Shown piece after piece: positions 42,294 to 51,743 of a stretch of 64,000 nucleotides of DNA. Location: NCBI RefSeq assembly GCF_037137075.1, contig NZ_JBBBNV010000003.1, positions 62,001-126,000 on the forward strand. Reading direction: 5' to 3'. Source of the stretch: JBBBNV01 sp037137075 (GTDB lineage Bacteria; Bacillota; Bacilli; Paenibacillales; NBRC-103111). Position numbers and translations under genes: made by a program. Under the pieces are notes generated by a model. That model did no database searches. It was not told the origin of the DNA and was given only the letters and a program-made list of their open reading frames with translations. Position 1 is the first letter of the stretch, and each line of letters starts with the position of its first letter.

Positions 42294-44774
42294 TTAGTAG
42301 TTCAGAGTTACCGTGCACCACGACCGCGCCAGCGTTGGCGAAACAAGCTCGATGCTGAAGCTTTCCAAATTTTTGTTCGCATAATCAAAGGAACCGTCCG
42401 CGTTTTTGGCATGTGGCTCATAATGCAGGCGGAACTCTTCATCCACCCAGATTTTGTCCTGCTGAGCTGCATCGTTTACGCTCCACTTCGGCGGGAACTT
42501 GTTATCCATGTCGATCATGACCTTAACCTGAAGCATATCCAGATTTCCGGAGAAATCCATCATTTTTTGGTCACTCGTATTTTGATACTTATGGCCAAAT
42601 TGGTCTGTAGCTTGAATGAAATAGCGGAAGAATTGGCTCTCGTCCTTCAATTCCTCCCCGTTATTATCAGCAAAACGCAAAAATTCCCACACATACGGCT
42701 TGCTTGCCAAATAGTCGGAGCCCTTGATTTGCTCGACACTGCCATCCGGCTTGCGGATGCTGTACACCGTATTCAGATCGAAATTCATCGTCGGATTTTT
42801 TACGGCGACCGCTTTGGTCACAGGCTCATCCAGCTCCACCGTCAATTGTCGTTTGGTCAGCTTCTTGGTGCCGCCCGGCGTATAGAAATTCACATCAATA
42901 TCAAACAGATCCTTCGGCTTCACGCCATACACGCGGAATACCGGAATATCCGAAGCATTCACGCTTTGCGCGCCCACCAGGTAGTCGCCGTCGATGCCCG
43001 TAATGCTTTGCACGACAGAAATCGGCTGGCCGGCATCATTTTTCAGAACCTTGGAGATGTCAACTCTTCTTCTTTTTTCGTCATATGCAACAATGTTTAA
43101 TTCTTTTCCAAAATAAGGATATTTGCTGTTCAGCGTTTCAATATCCTGATCACTGGACACCTCGCCGCGCGCAAGCAAGTAGCTGCCGGAAGCAAAATGA
43201 TTGCCGAGCAAGTCTATCTCATAAATCATGGTGGAATCGATATCCTTCCAGTTGTAGACACTCAGTGCCGCAGTACTGGAGGCAACCGGCGCTTTGGTCG
43301 CTTTATTCACGACAGTAGCCGTAAGCTCATACAGACTTCCTTCCGCATCAAGCACGGCATGGTTAGGCTTGAACATAAACTTCTGCTCTCCGCTCGGATC
43401 AATCGGGAGCTGCCAGGTATGCACCGATTGTCCCGCATCCTTCTGCTCATCCCACGGCGTATCGTAGAAAATGCCGCCAGCGCTCAAAATGCTAGGCTGG
43501 CCGGACTTCCGCTCCAGCTTGTACTCGATTTCATAGCTGCTGTCGTCCAGGGCGGAAGGCGCCTTCATCACCGCACCGTACTGGTCCTTCACGGTGAAGG
43601 TGAAGTTCTGCGGCTGGTCATTCTCCGCCAGTACGACCTGGTCCTTGTTGTTCACCTCAATCGTGGTCGGAACACGCATCGCCGTGACCTCAAATGCGCG
43701 GGTTGACGATGCATCGTTCACATGAGTCAGCTTCGCGGTTACGGAAGCTTCGCCTTCGGCTGTAACTTCTTTTAACACGATTCGGCCTTGGCCGACATAG
43801 CTTTGGCCTACAGCCCGATCATCGAGAACGACACCGCCCGTTGTGGAAACTTCGATGTAGCCGCTGCGGTACAAGGTTTCGACCTGGCTAGGAGAATACT
43901 CCTCGTTATTCGGTCCGGTCAGCTTCAGGTTAATAATCGGCGGCTGTCCGGTCGTGGATATTCTTCCGTCCGCATCATAATAACGATCGCCCACACTTAC
44001 ATTCACCGCACGGTCGATTTCAATTTTGACCGGCAGCACGGTAATCCCTGCAGGCAGCGCGGAATCAGCTACTGCGTTCGAATTGACAACCGGAGCCGCT
44101 TTCGTCTCCGCCGCATGCTTGGCCTCGAAGCTGGACAGCGCGAGCATTTTGCGTGTGGCATACACTTGCCCGCCGAAAGCCCCGACCGCCACATTGCTCA
44201 TCAGCTTGTTATCAAGGGCCAGCGTAATATAGCTTCTGGCCCAGTCGTCTACGGTTGTATCCGCGCTAGGCACAGTGCCGTCCGTTTTCCACTGCAATCC
44301 GCGGATGAGGAATGCGGCCAGCTCTTGTCTCGTTACAGTTCCTGACGGGTTGTACATCTTCCCCTCGGGATCAACCCCCTCCGTCAGCCCGGCCGCCTTC
44401 AACGCCTCGATAAAAGGAAGCGCATAGCCGTTCGCCGGATCATCGATCGTTACATCCGAGAACGAAGAGACGGTCAGCGTTTTATCCACCGGCAATGCGA
44501 AAATGATTGCCGCTACCTTGGCGAATTGAGCGCGATTCATTTTGTCGTTCAGCCCGAATTCCTGCTCTGAAATGCCATTAAACACGCCAGCGCTAATCAG
44601 CGCATCGAATTTGTCCTTCACGTCCTGCGGTAACCCGGCTAGATCCTTGAAATCGCCGATTGATTTGACAGCCGAAGACTGATTTGCAGGAATGGCCGCG
44701 TTCTCCGCGTGAACCACCGAAGTAAATGCTAATGCCATAAGCGCTGTTGATACTAGAGACGATCTCCATTTCAT
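42294..44774 (-). CDS. SLH-domain surface protein (S-layer type)
   Basis: An 826-residue exported protein. Signal peptide (KWRSSLVSTALMALAFTSVVHA), then two clear SLH repeats (~residues 38-105 and ~108-165: MNRAQFAKVAAIIFALP; VTRQELAAFLIRGLQW) and a weaker third to ~215. These anchor it to the wall; the remaining ~600 residues are beta-rich Ig-like modules. The open frame runs to 45074, but AGAGGG ten bases before the ATG at 44774 and the signal decide the start. It is monocistronic. A -10 TATAAT and a cre-like site lie upstream. Confidence 0.88.
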   Translation of the reverse strand: MKWRSSLVSTALMALAFTSVVHAENAAIPANQSSAVKSIGDFKDLAGLPQDVKDKFDALISAGVFNGISEQEFGLNDKMNRAQFAKVAAIIFALPVDKTLTVSSFSDVTIDDPANGYALPFIEALKAAGLTEGVDPEGKMYNPSGTVTRQELAAFLIRGLQWKTDGTVPSADTTVDDWARSYITLALDNKLMSNVAVGAFGGQVYATRKMLALSSFEAKHAAETKAAPVVNSNAVADSALPAGITVLPVKIEIDRAVNVSVGDRYYDADGRISTTGQPPIINLKLTGPNNEEYSPSQVETLYRSGYIEVSTTGGVVLDDRAVGQSYVGQGRIVLKEVTAEGEASVTAKLTHVNDASSTRAFEVTAMRVPTTIEVNNKDQVVLAENDQPQNFTFTVKDQYGAVMKAPSALDDSSYEIEYKLERKSGQPSILSAGGIFYDTPWDEQKDAGQSVHTWQLPIDPSGEQKFMFKPNHAVLDAEGSLYELTATVVNKATKAPVASSTAALSVYNWKDIDSTMIYEIDLLGNHFASGSYLLARGEVSSDQDIETLNSKYPYFGKELNIVAYDEKRRRVDISKVLKNDAGQPISVVQSITGIDGDYLVGAQSVNASDIPVFRVYGVKPKDLFDIDVNFYTPGGTKKLTKRQLTVELDEPVTKAVAVKNPTMNFDLNTVYSIRKPDGSVEQIKGSDYLASKPYVWEFLRFADNNGEELKDESQFFRYFIQATDQFGHKYQNTSDQKMMDFSGNLDMLQVKVMIDMDNKFPPKWSVNDAAQQDKIWVDEEFRLHYEPHAKNADGSFDYANKNLESFSIELVSPTLARSWCTVTLNY

Positions 44775-44847
44775 TTCCCGCGCACCCTCTCTACTCCATG
44801 TTTTGAGATTTTCACCTGGCCCTTTGTCTAAAGAGCCCATCTCATAA

Positions 44848-44888
44848 ATTATACAAGGGGGAAAACGTTTATTTATAAGCGCTTTCAT
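44848..44888 (-). promoter_or_regulatory. Promoter with cre-like site before the SLH gene
   Basis: A minus-strand TATAAT (44853-44848) lies 74 bases before the start. A 16-mer at 44873-44888 fits the CcpA-site pattern with one mismatch and overlaps the -35 region, which itself is weak. Confidence 0.45.
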
Positions 44889-45067
44889 GCAAATTAATAG
44901 GGGGAACGTATCTTTTATAGGCAATTTATACACGCTCCGTGCCTTTTTAAAGAAGCAGAATCCATTTTTCATTGATAATCTTGGAATTATATTGCCTTTT
45001 TTCAAAAAATAAAACCAGTTCCCGGAACATAAAAAAGAGCGCCAGGCCATGGCAGGCCGGATGCTCC

Positions 45068-45673
45068 TCAGCATTTATTTGAAAACAAACGAATAATGCT
45101 TGCTCTAAAGGGCTTATTGGTAAAAAAGCTTGCTCCGCGCGTCTGCGCAACGATTTTCGCATTGACGAAGGTGAAAAACAGCAGGGCCAGCTCCTGCGGG
45201 TCCTCGTCGATAAACAGCCCTGCGTCCTGTCCTTCGGCAATAATACCGGCAATACGCAGGAGGTTGTCCTCCAGCTTCTGTTTGATCGAATCCTTTAGCG
45301 ACTCGGAGATAGAATCGGAGGCCATAAACTGATCCACAAACATTTGATGCCATACCGCATCGTTGCACTGCATACCATGAAACCGTTCCACAAGCGCAGC
45401 CAGCTTCTCATCCGCCCGGATCGGTCTGCTGCTGACATCCTCAATGGCGGATTTGACGGCGCACAAATTGATCTCCATTAAGGTAATATAGATTTCTTCC
45501 TTGGAAGGAAAATAATTATAGACCAGCCCGTGGCTCATACCCGCTTTTTTGGCGATGTCGGATATTTTGGTATCGGATAACCCTTGTTTCGCAAACAGCT
45601 CTAACGCAGCCGTCAAAATTTGCTGGCAGCGCTCCTTACGAACGTCCTGATCCCGTTCCACATTTCTTGCCAT
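45068..45673 (-). CDS. TetR-family transcriptional regulator
   Basis: A 201-residue repressor. The DNA-binding helix-turn-helix is at residues ~18-65 (ILTAALELFAKQGLSDTKISDIAKKAGMSHGLVYNYFPSKEEIY), followed by a helical ligand domain. The frame extends to 45742, but the ATG at 45673 with GAGG before it fits the family. It is divergent from the MFS gene and its probable operator overlaps the MFS promoter, so it is likely a local repressor lifted by a pump substrate. Confidence 0.9.
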   Translation of the reverse strand: MARNVERDQDVRKERCQQILTAALELFAKQGLSDTKISDIAKKAGMSHGLVYNYFPSKEEIYITLMEINLCAVKSAIEDVSSRPIRADEKLAALVERFHGMQCNDAVWHQMFVDQFMASDSISESLKDSIKQKLEDNLLRIAGIIAEGQDAGLFIDEDPQELALLFFTFVNAKIVAQTRGASFFTNKPFRASIIRLFSNKC

Positions 45674-45767
45674 TGACCTCAAACCCGCTTTCCCATGATC
45701 TGAATCGTTCTCATGATAGGCCGGATGCCGCCAAAAAGTCAAGAATCAGGAAAACAATCTTTACAAA

Positions 45768-45796
45768 TTGACTCTGAGTTAATCTGTGAATTATAC
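45768..45796 (+). promoter_or_regulatory. MFS gene promoter with overlapping palindrome
   Basis: TTGACT (45768-45773), 17 bp, TTATAC (45791-45796) is a good housekeeping promoter. The near-palindrome TTGACTCTGAGTTAA (45768-45782) covers the -35 and is a likely TetR operator. Confidence 0.7.
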
Positions 45797-45862
45797 TTGC
45801 AGATGGGATGCTTCATGCGAGAAGCGGATATCATTTCTTGATACACAAGAAAGGGGATTGGA

Positions 45863-47071
45863 ATGGCAACGCCTACGAGTAAAAGCTCACCGCTGTTCTT
45901 CTTAATGTTGAACATGTTTATTACCATGCTGGGAATCGGGCTTATTATTCCCGTTTTGCCGGAATTTCTGAAGGAATTCGATGCCGGAGGCAAGGCTGCC
46001 GGGTATTTGGTCGCCGCGTTCGGCCTGACTCAATTTGCGTTCTCTCCGCTTGCCGGCGAATGGTCGGATAAATACGGGCGCAAAATGATGATTATAGCCG
46101 GACTCATCATGTTTACACTCTCCAATTTTATTTTTGCTATCGCATCCGAGATGTGGCTGCTGTACGTCTCCCGGCTTATCGGGGGAATCGGGGCTGCGGC
46201 CATTATCCCCGCTGTGATGGCTTATGTAGCCGACATTACGACCGAGGAACGCCGCGGCAAGGGAATGGGCTTGCTGGGAGCCGCCATGTCGCTGGGCTTC
46301 GTCATCGGTCCCGGTATCGGAGGATTCCTTGCAGAGCTTGGGCTGCGGACGCCCTTCTATGTATCTGCGGCGGTCGGGGCCTTCGCCCTGCTCTGCACCA
46401 TCTCCTTCCTGCCGGAATCACTGCCGAAGGAAACGCAGCTCGCCCACCGCTCGGCCAAGGTGAAACGGGAGCCTATTTTCCGCCAATTCGCCCAGTCGTT
46501 CAAAGCGCCTTATTTTATACTGCTGCTGCTTGTGTTTGCCCTGACCTTTGGCTTGGCGAACTTTGAGGCGATTTTCCCGTTGTTTGTAGATGAGAAGTAC
46601 AAGTTTACCGCTCGGGATATTTCGATTCTGATTACGATTGGCGCACTCATCGGAGCCGTGATTCAAGCGGTGCTCATTGATAAATTAATGAAGCGGTTCG
46701 GGGAAAAAACTTTGGTCAACGCCACCTTCCTGCTGTCCGCAGTCTGTCTTGTGCTCATGCTGCTGTCGGGCAGCTTCTGGTACATTCTGCTCATTACTCT
46801 GCTGTTCTTTACCTTTACTTCCATTATGAGACCGGCCATTAATACGCTGCTGTCCAAAATGGCCGGAGAAGAGCAGGGCTTCGTTGCCGGAATGAACAAC
46901 GCGTATATGAGCGTGGGGAACATCTTCGGACCGGCGCTGGCGGGGATTTTATTTGATGTTCACATGGATTACCCGTATTTGTTCGGCGCCTTTGTTCTTT
47001 TGCTGAGCTTCATCATATCCGTCAGCAAAACCAAGCATCTCCGCGTTCAGGCCGTACCGCATAAAGGCTAA
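45863..47071 (+). CDS. MFS multidrug/tetracycline-type efflux transporter
   Basis: A 402-residue, twelve-helix transporter. The loop motif A is in GEWSDKYGRKMMIIAG, the antiporter motif C in GFVIGPGIGGFLAE, and the N-terminus reads FITMLGIGLIIPVLPEF as in NorA/TetA-like pumps. AAAGGGG precedes the ATG. It is divergent from a TetR regulator and ends at a bidirectional terminator. Substrate unknown. Confidence 0.88.
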   Translation: MATPTSKSSPLFFLMLNMFITMLGIGLIIPVLPEFLKEFDAGGKAAGYLVAAFGLTQFAFSPLAGEWSDKYGRKMMIIAGLIMFTLSNFIFAIASEMWLLYVSRLIGGIGAAAIIPAVMAYVADITTEERRGKGMGLLGAAMSLGFVIGPGIGGFLAELGLRTPFYVSAAVGAFALLCTISFLPESLPKETQLAHRSAKVKREPIFRQFAQSFKAPYFILLLLVFALTFGLANFEAIFPLFVDEKYKFTARDISILITIGALIGAVIQAVLIDKLMKRFGEKTLVNATFLLSAVCLVLMLLSGSFWYILLITLLFFTFTSIMRPAINTLLSKMAGEEQGFVAGMNNAYMSVGNIFGPALAGILFDVHMDYPYLFGAFVLLLSFIISVSKTKHLRVQAVPHKG

Positions 47072-47154
47072 TCGGGGACCGGGTAAACGCCGGCCTGTCC
47101 TTCATAAAGCAAGCCGGGTTCTGTGTTTTTTACGAAATTCCTGTCGTCATTACC

Positions 47155-47200
47155 ACAAAAACAGGCATCGTCCTTTTCCAAGGATGATGCCTGTTTTTGT
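47155..47200. terminator. Bidirectional terminator
   Basis: A 21-bp stem (47155-47175 with 47180-47200, one G-T pair) ends T-rich on both strands between the converging MFS and flippase genes. Confidence 0.88.
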
Positions 47201-47280
47201 GCGGTTTCTTTTTTTCAGACGAGGCAGCGGCTGCTTCATCCCCGTTTGATGCTGAAATTTCTTCCGTTCAGCCGCTTGCG

Positions 47281-48762
47281 CTACCCCTTATGCCGCAGCA
47301 TCCGGAGCGCGCGAATCTGTAACGATTTGGTCTCGATGTACAAGGTGCCCAGCAGCAGAGCAGCCACGCCCAGCATGATAAACACGGCGAACAGCGGCCC
47401 GGTATAGCGCCCCGCAAGCATGAGCAGCCCCATCGCCAGCGTCGGCAGCACCGGCTCGCCGTAAGCCCGCCACCAGTTCAGCACAAAGCCCTCATGATAA
47501 AAGAACCAGATCATCGCCAGCGCCGAAACCGCCCAGCCTCCCGTATACATCCAGACGGAGAGCACCGGATGATGACCTGCAGTAAACGGGACAATCGCAA
47601 CGACAAATATACCGGCGACGATCATCACCCAGAAGTTAGCCTTCGTCCGTCCGAGCCCCGCCAGGATGCTTCCGCCGAGCCGGCCGACAGAAGAAAAGAA
47701 AATGCCCAGGGCAAGCAGCCGGATATACGTAGCCGAATCGCCGGAATTGTAGCTCTCCCCGAACAAAAATCCGTTGATTTCGTCCGGGAACAAACAGATT
47801 GCCAGTGTGAGCGGGTACAGAATCAGGTTGTTGTAGCGGATGCACAGGGTGCCCCGCCGCTTGCTCTCCTGCACGTCCCGCGAGCTTTCCGCGACAAAAG
47901 GAAATGTAACAATCATGAACGCCCAGGTTACAATGCCGATGAAGCCGGTAATCCGCAGCGCATTGGACAAATGGCCGACGGCGATGACCGAGCTGGACCC
48001 GATGAGCATGACGAGAAACGGCTGTTGAAACGCCTTGGCGATATTGCCGCCCCACATCGGAATCCCGTACTTCATCATCCGCCACATCTCGCGCACCGAA
48101 ATCCGTCCCAGCCATACCGGCCGGTGCACACGCTGCACCTTCCACAGGATGAAAATTGCGGCCGCCACAGCGCCGATCCCCATCCAGAAGGAAACACACC
48201 AGAGCAGCGGCTGCTCCCCGACCGGCCATAACACCCCAAGCACCGTCCCAGCCGTGGAGAAAATGGTTGTGATGACCATAAAGAAGGCCTGTGTCCCGAA
48301 CTCCCGGGTTCCGGAGAAGGACGATACACCAATATTAATGACCGAGTTAAATACGAGCATAATGGAGCTGATAATTAACGCATTTTGCAGCGAGGGCAGC
48401 TGGTATACCGCCGCGAGCAGCGGGGACAGGGCCGCCACAATCAAGCTCACCACCACACCGAAGAAGGCGCTCCCCGTCAGGGCCAAACGGAGCTTGGTTT
48501 TGACCGCCTCCTCCTTATCCGTTGAGAACGTATATACAAGTGCCGAGTTAAACCCGACATTCAGAAATAGCGCAATCATCCCGAAAATTTGCAGCAGCAG
48601 ATTTACTTCGCCGAAGCGGACGGGATCGTTTAATACCCTTGCGACGATACTCGTCCCCACCGTTTGCAGCAGCTGGTTTATAAACAGTCCGAACACAATG
48701 ATCGCTACACTCCGCAGCAGAAACCGCTGATTCGTCGTCAGAGAAAATCTGAGCCTGGTCAT
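47281..48762 (-). CDS. Polysaccharide flippase (Wzx/MATE-like)
   Basis: A 493-residue membrane protein with about fourteen hydrophobic segments and the family layout (LLQTVGTSIVARVLNDPVRFGEVNLLLQIFG; MWRMMKYGIPMWGGNIAKAFQQPFLVMLIG). Such proteins move lipid-linked sugars across the membrane for surface polymers. It is a single gene, with no glycosyltransferases nearby, so its partner pathway is elsewhere. Confidence 0.82.
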   Translation of the reverse strand: MTRLRFSLTTNQRFLLRSVAIIVFGLFINQLLQTVGTSIVARVLNDPVRFGEVNLLLQIFGMIALFLNVGFNSALVYTFSTDKEEAVKTKLRLALTGSAFFGVVVSLIVAALSPLLAAVYQLPSLQNALIISSIMLVFNSVINIGVSSFSGTREFGTQAFFMVITTIFSTAGTVLGVLWPVGEQPLLWCVSFWMGIGAVAAAIFILWKVQRVHRPVWLGRISVREMWRMMKYGIPMWGGNIAKAFQQPFLVMLIGSSSVIAVGHLSNALRITGFIGIVTWAFMIVTFPFVAESSRDVQESKRRGTLCIRYNNLILYPLTLAICLFPDEINGFLFGESYNSGDSATYIRLLALGIFFSSVGRLGGSILAGLGRTKANFWVMIVAGIFVVAIVPFTAGHHPVLSVWMYTGGWAVSALAMIWFFYHEGFVLNWWRAYGEPVLPTLAMGLLMLAGRYTGPLFAVFIMLGVAALLLGTLYIETKSLQIRALRMLRHKG

Positions 48763-48884
48763 GTTGCAAGCACCTTCTTTACCGATTTGCCAATCAATTC
48801 CCGTTTATCGTATCAGATTCAACAGACAATTACATTAACAATTCGCGCCGGTCAACCGGCACAAGCTCAGAGAACAAATTGGCG

Positions 48885-49775
48885 TTAGCTCTGAAACATC
48901 GCAATAAACTGCCGGGCGCTTGCGGACAAATAACGGTCCTTCAGCCACAGCAGCCCGACATCCGATTGGAAATCCGCATCCGCAATCGTCAGCATCCTGA
49001 TGTCCGGCAGCGGGAACGAGGCCATGACCGACTTCGGAAACACCGTCGCCCCGATTCCCGCGGCCACGAGGGAAATAATGATAGCTACACTGGAGCATTC
49101 GCCGATAACGCGGGGCTCGAAGCCATGCCGCCTGCATTCCTTCATCACTTTTTCATGCATCCCGGTCGTTCGGTCTGTTTTGAGCGTCAATAGCGGCACA
49201 TCGGCCAGCTCTTGCATACGAATCGATTCGGTGGAAGGATTCAAGTCCCATTTGCGCGGAATAATGACGACGAACGGGTCCGAGGGCAGCGGAAGCACGG
49301 AATACGGCTGTGTGCCGGAAGGCGCCTCGAACGGCAGACGGGCCACAATCAGGTCGATGCTGCGCTTTTCAAGCTGGTAGGCCAGCAGGAAATGATCGCC
49401 TTCCGAAATTTTAAACGTGACCAGGGGATGCTTTTCCCGGAAAAGCTCAATTTTGCGCGGCAGCAGCGAAATACAGGAAACAACCGCGCCGATGGCCAGC
49501 ACCCCCTTGATGCCGGCGTCCAGCTCCTTTACCTCGCGGATCGTCTCGTCGAATTCCCCCAGCAGCCGCTCGGCCTTTTGCCGCAGCAGCTCGCCCGCAT
49601 GGGTCAATTCAAGCCGTTTGCCGAAGCGGTCAAACAGCTTCACCCCAAGCTCCTCCTCCATCAGCTTCAATTGGCGGCTCAGCGGCGGCTGCTCCATATT
49701 GAGCACCCTCGCCGCCCGCGTGATTTGATTTTCCCTGGCGATGGCCAGAAAATATTTCAGCTGCCGAAGATCCAT
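48885..49775 (-). CDS. LysR-family transcriptional regulator
   Basis: A 296-residue regulator: N-terminal winged helix (residues 1-60; LRQLKYFLAIARENQITRAARVLNMEQPPLSRQLKLMEEELGVKLFDR) and a two-lobed effector domain. The ATG at 49775 is preferred to the frame start at 49826, with GGAG nine bases upstream. It is divergent from ilvE, and a LysR-type palindrome stands 18 bases before its own start. Confidence 0.9.
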   Translation of the reverse strand: MDLRQLKYFLAIARENQITRAARVLNMEQPPLSRQLKLMEEELGVKLFDRFGKRLELTHAGELLRQKAERLLGEFDETIREVKELDAGIKGVLAIGAVVSCISLLPRKIELFREKHPLVTFKISEGDHFLLAYQLEKRSIDLIVARLPFEAPSGTQPYSVLPLPSDPFVVIIPRKWDLNPSTESIRMQELADVPLLTLKTDRTTGMHEKVMKECRRHGFEPRVIGECSSVAIIISLVAAGIGATVFPKSVMASFPLPDIRMLTIADADFQSDVGLLWLKDRYLSASARQFIAMFQS

Positions 49776-49792
49776 CGTCATCCGCTCCGTTC

Positions 49793-49809
49793 CATACCTG
49801 ATAGGTATG
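49793..49809. promoter_or_regulatory. LysR-type binding palindrome
   Basis: CATACCT-GAT-AGGTATG is a perfect 7-bp inverted repeat that contains the T-N11-A core of LysR operators. A similar half-site (TTGGTATGG) follows at 49846-49854. It lies between the LysR gene and ilvE and probably serves autoregulation and ilvE control. Confidence 0.7.
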
Positions 49810-49967
49810 ATTATCCCACAAAACAAATAGTTTGAATATGGCTATTGGTATGGTACGATTCTTTTTAAGACATCCTTGAAAGCGATCCCGCTCTCTTCCG
49901 ACACGCAAGCTTTCAAAGGATTATTTTCGGCAAGACTAAGACTGATGAATTGGGAGTGGAATGTCAG

Positions 49968-51035
49968 ATGGCTTATGAGATTGCAATACAAATCAGCTCG
50001 CGTAAAAAACAAAAACCGGAACCCGACGCACTCGGCTTCGGCAAATATTACACCGATCACATGTTCATTCTGGATTACGATGAGCCGAAGGGCTGGCACA
50101 GCCCCCGCATTGTGCCGTACCAGCCGATTACCCTGGACCCGGCGGCCAAGGTGTTCCATTATGGACAAACCGTGTTTGAGGGCTTGAAAGCGTATCAAAC
50201 GGCAGACGGGCAGACCCTGCTGTTCCGGCCGCAAAAGAACTTCCAGCGCTTAAACCGCTCCAACCAGCGGTTAAGCATTCCGGCGATTGATGAAGAGCTG
50301 GCGCTGGAGGCTGTCAAGCAGCTGATCCAGACGGACCGGGACTGGATTCCATCGGCCGAGGGAACCTCGCTGTACGTCCGCCCATTCATTATCGCTACAG
50401 AAGCGGCACTGGGCGTTGCTCCTTCCAAGCAGTACAAATTTATGATTATTTTGTCCCCTGTCGGCGCCTATTACGCCGAAGGCATTCATCCGGTCGGCAT
50501 TTATGTGGAGTCGGAGTACGTCCGGGCGGTCAAAGGCGGCGTCGGCGCAGCCAAAACGGCCGGGAACTATGCTTCCGGTCTCATCGCCCAGGAAGGGGCT
50601 TCCGAAAAAGGCTGCTCCCAGGTGCTGTGGCTGGACGGCGTTCACCGCAAATATATTGAAGAAGTCGGCAGCATGAACGTGTTTTTCAAAATCAACGGCA
50701 CGGTGGTCACCCCGGCCCTGAACGGCAGTATTTTGGACGGCATCACCCGGGACTCCATCATCCAGCTGCTGTCCTCCTGGGATGTTCCTGTAGAGCAGCG
50801 GGCGATTTCGATTGATGAGCTGTACGAGGCTCACCGCAATGGCACACTGGAGGAAGCGTTCGGCACCGGAACCGCTGCCGTTATTTCTCCTGTCGGATCG
50901 CTATACTGGCAGGAACAGCAGCTGATGATCAACGGCGGCCAAACCGGTCCGCTGTCAGCCAAGCTCTATGATACACTCACGGGCATTCAACGCGGCGCAC
51001 TTCCCGATCCGTTTGGCTGGATGGTACAATCGTAA
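49968..51035 (+). CDS. ilvE: Branched-chain amino acid aminotransferase
   Basis: PLP enzyme that interconverts leucine, isoleucine and valine with their keto acids. At 355 residues it belongs to the longer branched-chain aminotransferase group: FHYGQTVFEGLKAYQT near the N-terminus, the PLP Lys in GGVGAAKTAGNYASGL, and VLWLDG and EVGSMNVFF strands. The ATG at 49968 has GGAG 11 bases upstream; GTG at 49956 is possible. Divergent from a LysR regulator. Confidence 0.93.
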   Translation: MAYEIAIQISSRKKQKPEPDALGFGKYYTDHMFILDYDEPKGWHSPRIVPYQPITLDPAAKVFHYGQTVFEGLKAYQTADGQTLLFRPQKNFQRLNRSNQRLSIPAIDEELALEAVKQLIQTDRDWIPSAEGTSLYVRPFIIATEAALGVAPSKQYKFMIILSPVGAYYAEGIHPVGIYVESEYVRAVKGGVGAAKTAGNYASGLIAQEGASEKGCSQVLWLDGVHRKYIEEVGSMNVFFKINGTVVTPALNGSILDGITRDSIIQLLSSWDVPVEQRAISIDELYEAHRNGTLEEAFGTGTAAVISPVGSLYWQEQQLMINGGQTGPLSAKLYDTLTGIQRGALPDPFGWMVQS

Positions 51036-51055
51036 GCAAGAGGTGAGTCGTCGGC

Positions 51056-51274
51056 ATGGATTTTATAGTAGACAAGCTGGAAACGAAAATCGAGCTGTTT
51101 GAGGCTTATGATTTGAAGACGCTGGAGCGGCAAATTGCCGATCAGATCGAAATCAACAAAGCGCTGCTGCTGGACGTGTTTTCCGTGCAGCACCAGGTCA
51201 CCTTCAATCCGAACGCAAACAAGCTGCTGTACAGCGCGGTCGTGCATTTTAAGGCCAAGCCAATGAAGCTGTAG
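51056..51274 (+). CDS. Small protein, DUF2536-like
   Basis: A 72-residue soluble protein starting DFIVDKLETKIELFEAYDLKTLERQI, with a basic, beta-type end. It resembles the DUF2536 family of Bacillus by memory; function unknown. It lies 20 bases after ilvE with AGAGGTGAG before the start, and a terminator follows, so it is probably the second gene of the ilvE unit. Confidence 0.65.
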   Translation: MDFIVDKLETKIELFEAYDLKTLERQIADQIEINKALLLDVFSVQHQVTFNPNANKLLYSAVVHFKAKPMKL

Positions 51275-51297
51275 CGCATTGCAGGACAATCCATCCA

Positions 51298-51333
51298 AGC
51301 CCCTTCCCTGATACCGGGGAATGGGGCTGTTTT
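51298..51333 (+). terminator. Terminator after the DUF2536-like gene
   Basis: AGCCCC-TTCCC pairs with GGGAA-T-GGGGCT with one bulge, followed by a short T-run. Confidence 0.7.
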
Positions 51334-51354
51334 CCATACGGGAGGTTTCGGGAC

Positions 51355-51702
51355 ATGCACACCATCAATCCGCAGGCTGTACAAGAGCTGCTCGACGAGC
51401 TTCGGAACGAGGACATCTATTTCCAGCTGGAAATGACGACCGGCGCTTACGCCGCCCATCGGGACAGCTCGAAGTTTACCGCCTCTACCTTCGTAAGCAA
51501 CAGCCGCATCCGGTACACACAAGGCGCCATTGCCGGGTCAGGCCCTTATCGCGTCGGTCTGAAAACAGAGACCAGCTGGATTTATTCCGAAGGGCTGACC
51601 CACTGGGCGCCGCAGCAAGCCAGACGGCTTACCCTGGCAGGCCACGACGCAGAGGGCAAGCTCGTGGTGGGGCTGCAGCTCAGCCGTGAGCCGTTTTTAT
51701 GA
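51355..51702 (+). CDS. yojF: YojF-like protein (DUF1806)
   Basis: A 115-residue soluble protein with the YojF layout (QAVQELLDELRNEDIYFQLEMTTGAYAAH; SRIRYTQGAIAGSGPYRVGLKTETSWIYSEGL). It lies directly before a BshB2-type deacetylase gene, as yojF does before yojG in Bacillus subtilis, which supports the call. Function is not established; the pairing suggests a link to bacillithiol. GGAGG nine bases before the ATG. Confidence 0.8.
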   Translation: MHTINPQAVQELLDELRNEDIYFQLEMTTGAYAAHRDSSKFTASTFVSNSRIRYTQGAIAGSGPYRVGLKTETSWIYSEGLTHWAPQQARRLTLAGHDAEGKLVVGLQLSREPFL

Positions 51703-51743
51703 GCTTATGATTTTCACATACATACAAAAAGGGGGCGAATCAC

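Noticed and set aside
49776..49967. T-box or amino-acid leader before ilvE
   Set aside because: The region is too short and lacks the T-box sequence and a terminator; a LysR palindrome explains it better.
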